Shown: piece by piece, positions 58,301-64,000 of the stretch
Layout: each line of letters opens with the position of its first letter
How positions within the stretch are numbered: the stretch's first letter is position 1
Source: Bugula neritina
Taxonomy: Eukaryota > Bryozoa > Gymnolaemata > Cheilostomatida > Bugulidae
Length of the DNA: 64,000 bases
Direction of reading: 5' to 3'
NCBI GenBank assembly: GCA_964035545.1
Contig: OZ037769.1
Span: 7,811,929-7,875,928 of the forward strand
Program-made: the position numbers and the translations under genes
The notes under the pieces: generated by a model
Seen by the model: the letters and a program-made list of their open reading frames with translations, nothing else
What the model was told of the DNA's origin: nothing
Databases searched by the model: none

Positions 58301-61300
58301 AACTTTTATTGTAGTTATACTCACTGTGTGTATAGTCAACACGGCACTTACTGTGTGTATAGTGAATATAACTATACTTACGGTATGTATAGTGAATATA
58401 ACTACACTCACTGTATGTATAGTGAATATAACTAAACTCACTGTTTCTACAGGAGAAACTCTCGGAGGCTTAGATACGGCTGGTTTCCTGTCAGCTAGAA
58501 TTTCTCTTAGAGTTGCATTCATGTCATCATTGTCAAGATTTAATGCAGCAGCCTGAAACCACACAAAATCAGCAATAGAGTAGCAAATATTCGAAGTATT
58601 TTAGTAGGTTACGATTTCAATAACAAGAAAATGTTCATTTAAATACTGGTTTCTATTACTGCATGTAAATGGATTTTTCATTCAATACTTGGAAACAGTT
58701 GCATCAAATGAAACCATAACCATAAGTTAGTGCAAACGACAATGAAGAAATGGAAATGCAGTGAATAATGCATCAAAAGTTGATAGACTCCCACAATTAC
58801 GTAACTAAGGAATCAGTCTCCAACTTGATGTATTATGTGTACTTTCAGCAGTAACTATAGGTGTGGCATGAATGTACTTTCAGCAGTAAGTATAGTTGCT
58901 AAATGAATACCAACTCTTTTAGCAATTCTCTCTTCAAGGGATTCCAGCGGTGGACTCTCACTGAGAGTAATCTTCTCATCTCCTGCAGCTTCTTCTGGTA
59001 ATTCCTGAGCAGAGGAAACCTGTTCCCCTGTCGCCTCAGGTGCTTGTGGGACTTCTGGTGGTAAATCTGGTTTAGTATTCTGAGTCACACACTCTTGGGC
59101 ACTAGACTGGCTGTCAACTGTAATATAATTATACTCTTCTTGTTAACCCAGAAACCATTACCTATACCCAAAATGTAGATGTATAAAATGGAGGAATAGC
59201 AATACCAGCCTGCTACATGTTTTATGTGCAACCTATACAAGTTCACATTGGAAATTTTTTGAACAAAATTTGAATCTGAATTTGAAGTAGTGCAATAGAC
59301 ATGTGGATACTAAGTGATTAATTTTATACTTGATAACCAAACACAACGAAATGACGTACTCAACTGCATTAATCATTTTTACCATTCCTAATAGTTGCTT
59401 CAGTGTATTCATAAAATAATATGGTCATATGGCTACATCTATAGAGAGATGAATAGAATTTTTTTGGCATTTAAAACTGGGTAGTTCAAACATGAAAAAG
59501 CAGCATGTCACTGTGAACAACAAAATGAAATTATCCATCTTAGAACAGGCTTTTTCTTACCAGGTGGTTTGCTGTCATTTGTCTTTGTTAAATTTTTTGC
59601 GGCATCCATCTCTAACAGTTTGGTGGCAGCAGCATCTGCGGTGATTTCCATCTCGACGACAACGGCAATTTGAGAAATGGTGAACTGTGGGAAGGCATGA
59701 TGTAACTCATTTGCCACCCTCAATGTGCGACGATCATCTAATGAAATAAACAAGTAAGAGAAGTATATAATTGTTATATAAAAGCCATACAATTTTTATA
59801 ATCAACAAATAAGGGTTATACGAAGGCATAAAAGACAGCTTATGACCATAACATTTTGAGCATTTTATCCTTAAACAATCAGAAACAAGATATTTTTATA
59901 TGAAATTAAATTTTTTAGCTGAGTCATAACTTAATCACTTCCCAATTTTAGACAATTTTAAGCTTTCGATTTTTAAGCTGTTTTGTTAAATGCTTACCTA
60001 AAGCCATGTTATTCTGAAAGACTTACGGATAGATGATTTCTTCTCTTGCTCAGTTTCAGCATCAACATTGGTAAAGAAAGAATGTTGCAAGGCTTGTTCA
60101 AGAGTTATCCTATCGGCAGGGTCATATTCCAACATTTTCATAATGAGGTCAAATAATGACCTAGAAGCTTCATCGTCATGTCTGATGTACCTCTACAGAA
60201 TAAATAAATGGTAGATGTTACACAAAATTATATAGTGAAAAGTGGAAACATATAATAAGGTTAATCGAATTAGCATATATAACCTAATCAACATTGTACA
60301 AAATTTAAATAATTAAAAATTGTAAAATATTATCAATGAGCACTGAGTTTATAAGTATAAAATATATTTCATTAGAATATAAGTGACCAATGAGACGTCA
60401 ACCTAGCTGCTGTACGCTGCCAGTAAGAGGACAGCCTTGCCATAGATTTTGAGCAACACTGAGAAAGTAAGTCAAAGGAACCCAATTAAAGGGGTTGGGT
60501 GAACAGAATTTGTAACATTAGCCCACATAACAAAATGCACAGACATACAGTAGAAATAATGTATTGTGTTAGAAACCATAGCAGCAAGTTAAATTTCATC
60601 CATACTTCATGCTCAATGTGCAGAGAACATGCTGCAGAAACTAAGCATTGCCAAAATAAAAGTAGTTGAAAGTATTTTAATATTCAGCCACTGATTCAGC
60701 AATTTCTCATGCCTCCACGACAAAACAGTAGTAATAAACTTACAGCTAGTAATAATAGCCAGCTGAAAGTTCAACCTAGATCAGACCCTTTTAAAATATT
60801 TCAATAAAAAAGTTTACCTTTGACCTGGGAGGAGGGATGTTTTTTCTTTAAAACAGCAGCAAAAGGCAAAACAGGTAGCTGTGTATGAATCTTACCAAAA
60901 TTAAAAAAAATTAAAGAAAACCTGGCAGGGGTTCATGCTAAAAGATTGATATGCTTTGCATGTATATAAATTATGTTTATATGACTTACATATGACCTAT
61001 ATATTGACCTATATATGTCATTGTAAGATCTGATATTTGGTAGATGTGCACTGAGCCACCCAAAACATAAAATATTTAGCATTCTTAGCAGCAAAAAAGG
61101 AGGGGGCTCATGCGTTTTTGTAACATGGAATCGATAACATGTTTACTCAATTATGGTCGCACAAGCAATGAAAGGCAGCCAATTCAAGGTGCAACAGCTA
61201 AGGCCACGAGATTTACACACACTTGGTCATTCTACAGACAGCAAACTTTGCAAATTGATTTAGGATTTCACATGCCTACACTTACAAATATCGGCTTGCA

Positions 61301-63354
61301 CATTTCCCGAACATAACGACCCGATGTACTATTAGCATCCCAGTCCAATCGGCCGTGATAGAAAAAAGGCATCCTGTGAGAACCAAAATTGAGTTTAAAT
61401 AAAGTTGTTTACCAAAAGCTAAATTAATTTTGTTTGACTAATGATTGTAAAAGAAATTATGCAACCAATGACAAATATATATTTTATGTGTTATGAAGAG
61501 TTATCATGACCCTGGTGGATAGTAATGGCTGCCTAAATGAATTTGGAGTTTCGACAGCGCCAAGAGAGACATCATACCACAAGTGCCTGTTTAGAATTTT
61601 ATGGTAAAATATTATTAAAGTTTAAAAAGACAGGATTTCAAATGCCTGTGTCAGTCATCACTAAATTGCTGTAAAATTATAGTGAGAGTTTTTTTTCCAT
61701 GATAGTAAAACATGAAATGTAAAAATGCTGACAGCTTAGCATTGCCATACAGGTGTATCACCTTTAGTTGAATGCGATAGAGTTCTACCAAACTTTGGTA
61801 GTAAGAAAAGCTTGTATGATATGCTTTTGGAGAAATTTCTGCAAAATCTTCAACTTTTAAAAATTTAGCATCTCATTGGGGTGGAAGAAATTAATTCAAA
61901 TGAGAGATTTTAAAAACATGGTTTCGGATTTTTGTAAAATTTTAATGTGCATTTTAAACAAATACCTACTTAGAAAAAGATCAATTCATGATATCTACCA
62001 AGTTTTAAATTTAGACGCATTTATAGAACTTTACTGCAATAAAATTGACACACATACCAAACAAACAGTCATTAAAGCTACCCGTATTTTTGTCAATTAA
62101 CTTTCAATAGTCAATAAACTATTTGAATATTTCAAACATTGAATGACAGCTGAAAATTTTCAGAAAGAAAGACAGCAAATATGAAACATACAAAATGTTT
62201 AATAACTGGTTGTTGCAGCAGAATATTGTTGAACCCTGCAGTTTTGAAATGATCAAATTCTCAGTGATTTACCTACTTGCTTCAGCAAAATTAACACTGA
62301 TACTTCTTTCAAGTTCATCAGTGATTGTAGCCCATGCAACACGTTTTGTACTTGAACATATATAAAAGTTTAATTTAATTTCAACGTTCTAAACATGAGT
62401 TCTCCTATCACAATAGTACGCTACAAAGCAACTACCTCATTGAATATTTTCTGATATCAACCAGAGACAGTTGAAGAATGCTGAAGATGACCTGAACTTG
62501 AACATGCAGGCGGAAGTCTAACTAAGAGGATATCAACATCATTTCACTTTGACAAAAGTACATTAATCTCAGATTGTGACAGCTATAATAATTCAAGGAT
62601 GTAGTTTTGTACTATCAAATAGGACTAATTGTATTAGTGGTCATCACATTTTACATGAGCAAAGCAGCCCCGGTTGATAAGGAAGAAAGTGCATTACATT
62701 CGCAGAATACTAACTTGGTCCTTCTGGCCATGCGATATGGAAACTGGCCTAGCACACGCTCCATCATTGCCAAATGTTCCAAATCATCATGTGTCTGACA
62801 AAATATAATGATTTCACTACCATAACTTTACAACACTCTCAAGCTATCTGATTACCAACAACTGTAACTTCGAGGAATATCAATAAATTATATAATGATT
62901 TAATCAGCTATACAACAATCAATCAATTTATTAAAGATATAACAATTACACAGTAAAAATAACTCATAATTTATAGCTGAAATGTGAATTCATAACATAA
63001 GATAGGCAACAAGAAATTAGGTTGTAGTTTGTTGTTAACTTGTTGAGTTTTCTATGTACTAACCAGAAACCTGCAGGCTAGATATATACTAAAGTTGTAA
63101 CCTATTCCTTTGTTATACATAAACACCTTAGAAGCAGTTCATTTTATGTTGCCATGTTGTACACTTTACACCTCGTAATATTTAATAATACTAATATTTA
63201 AATCCTAACTATTAACATGTGTATACAAAACACAAAATTCTTGCATGATTTTATAAGAAATCTAAGTTTACCTGAAACAGTGTATATCCAGTATATAATT
63301 CAAACATTATACATCCAATACTCCACACATCACAGGGATGAGACCAACCCAGCT
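52378..63354 (-). CDS. CLK: CLK/LAMMER kinase with long C-terminal extension (partial)
   Basis: The 5' part lies beyond the right edge. Exons: 63272-63354, 62715-62794, 61286-61373, 60027-60192 (kinase end), then 59561-59737, 58915-59117, 58442-58552, 58017-58146, 56957-57105, 55371-55719, 53661-54710, 52378-53369; all phases agree and 1,191 residues are visible. Kinase part: [14 protein letters not shown] (subdomain IX), the LAMMER motif [47 protein letters not shown]. CLKs are dual-specificity nuclear kinases that phosphorylate SR splicing factors. The extension has a CUE-like segment ([12 protein letters not shown]...TKLLEMD), acidic/Pro-rich stretches, a basic coiled stretch ([19 protein letters not shown]), four R-x-x-(A/T)TF motifs and a Tyr/Ser/Gly-rich tail with [11 protein letters not shown]. 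Kinase identity is firm; the fusion is inferred from phase. If the donor at 60026 is not used, the frame stops at 59998, giving a conventional CLK C-terminus. The phase-0 donor GTTGGT at 58914 is weak. Confidence 0.7.
54743..54970 (-). mobile_element. tRNA-derived SINE, copy E
   Basis: Minus-strand copy in the intron 54711-55370 of the kinase gene. It has the B box (CGGTTCGAACCC), ATTGGTGATGTTAAAAA, CAGTCATAATTGCTCC and the tail GTGACTATAAACTTACTTGAG. A short internal duplication (CCCTAG-GGCCTAGAG) interrupts the A box, and the GGAAGAG core has become a run of T. Confidence 0.8.
56521..56592 (+). tRNA. tRNA-Cys (GCA)
   Basis: Complete 72-nt cloverleaf: acceptor GGGGGTA/TGCCCCC, D stem GCTC/GAGC, anticodon stem ATCGG/CCGAT with loop CTGCAGT (anticodon GCA), 5-nt variable region, T arm CTGGG-TTCAACT-CCCAG, discriminator T. 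Internal A box (TAGCTCAGTGG) and B box (GGTTCAACTCC) are intact, and a T run (56594 on) gives a pol III terminator. It lies antisense in an intron of the kinase-extension gene. No intron. Confidence 0.96.
58319..58441 (-). repeat. 30-bp tandem repeat of 5' splice sites
   Basis: On the minus strand, units of 30, 30, 30 and 27 bp start at 58441, 58411, 58381 and 58351, with a fifth start at 58324. Each start is a perfect GTGAGT or GTAAGT preceded by ACA or ACC. The first is the donor of exon 58442-58552. The whole array stays open in the exon's phase-0 frame, with a recurring V-S-x-V-I-F-T-I-H-T peptide. Confidence 0.92.
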
Positions 63355-64000
63355 CTGTAACATAACAGTATCAAAGGTGGAGGTTTAGTCCATTCCATAT
63401 CATAAGGTGATGGCATTGAAAAATCCACTAAGTTAATCTTAAAAAAACACTAAACTAAAGGCTGATAGAATGCTATTGCTTGTCACTTGCTCTGCAATAG
63501 TCCCAAATTCTAGCTTCAAGGCCAGCACTATTTTTTATTAAAATATTGTACAGCCATCAATAGAGTTTTAAAAACAAACTTATACCAATGAGACGTTTTT
63601 ACTATACTTGGAAATGGCTAGATACTTCAACAAAGTCGCCCAATAAAGCACTGTTAAGAACTAAACCCACTTGACAGTGACTCAAAAATACGAGTAGTTA
63701 AAGCAGGTGATTTAGCTTGCAAAACAACAATAAAATGGAATAGCTCAGTTCGTTTCTATTGGATAAAACAGTGTTGGGCTAAAAACTGCACAAAAATTTA
63801 TTGCATGGAAATAATCAAATAACAATCTAAACTCAGTGCAATGTATATAGCACAGCTGCAATAATAGCATAATAGTCTAGGATTGACCTGAGTCGAGTTT
63901 GTACAACATTCTCAATATATTTTGAGCCTAGTATGCTTGCACATTTGTACAAACACCCACTCTCTTGCAACATTCACTAAGGTCAGTTTCACTGATGTGT
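63355..64000 (-). other. Kinase-gene intron running off the window
   Basis: No further kinase exon (for example the DFG exon) was found here, so the rest of the catalytic domain must lie beyond position 64000. Otherwise AT-rich without features. Confidence 0.6.

Noticed and set aside
62607-62798. 63-codon plus-strand ORF with a signal-peptide-like start
   Set aside because: It overlaps the kinase exon carrying the LAMMER motif on the minus strand (62715-62794); shadow frame.

Overview
This is eukaryotic, animal nuclear DNA. It is AT-rich, its genes are split into short exons with GT-AG introns, it carries SINE, LINE and LTR elements and many simple-sequence arrays, and no bacterial-style operon is present. 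An innexin (the gap-junction family of protostomes, cnidarians and other non-vertebrate animals), a cilium-associated CIMAP3/Pitchfork homolog and a LAMMER kinase point to an aquatic invertebrate, most likely a spiralian (mollusc, bryozoan, brachiopod or similar). The species cannot be fixed from sequence alone. Nearly all exon chains below were rebuilt by hand; splice sites and codon phases agree across every junction listed, but no transcript was available.

Layout. 1-4.3 kb: transposon debris (a MULE-type transposase exon, then a 5'-truncated, frameshifted Ty3/Gypsy element with an intact extra zinc-finger ORF). 5.1-15.8 kb (+): TEX2-like lipid-transfer protein, whose introns hold a LINE fragment, SINEs and a probable solo LTR. 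16.3-19.7 kb (-): innexin. 20.9-22.7 kb (-): Mediator subunit MED22. 22.7-26.2 kb: gene-free, repeat-rich, with a strong hairpin. 26.2-29.2 kb (+): ATP23 metalloprotease. 30.4-36.6 kb (+): lysosomal phospholipase A2 (PLA2G15). 37.3-43.7 kb (-): AP-3 mu subunit. 44.1-45.9 kb (+): CIMAP3/Pitchfork, divergent from AP3M. 46.4-49.3 kb (-): peroxisomal enoyl-CoA isomerase (ECI2-like). 49.3-52.4 kb: mostly gene-free. 52.4 kb to the right edge (-): a CLK/LAMMER kinase whose reading frame continues through eight further exons (about 1,050 codons) with a CUE-like segment, an R-rich ATF motif repeated four times and a Tyr/Ser/Gly-rich tail. A tRNA-Cys gene lies antisense in one of its introns.

The genes are not an operon or a pathway; they are ordinary neighbours. 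TEX2, PLA2G15 and AP-3 do all concern membrane and lysosome biology, but nothing in the sequence shows co-regulation.

Two things stand out. First, short tandem repeats repeatedly begin exactly at splice sites and copy the splice signal (TEX2, PLA2G15, AP3M and the kinase gene). In the kinase gene, five perfect 5' splice sites sit on 27-30 bp units, all in one open frame, which could give a ladder of protein lengths. Second, the kinase appears joined to a long extension I do not recognise from the CLK family, with an alternative stop just beyond the kinase domain.
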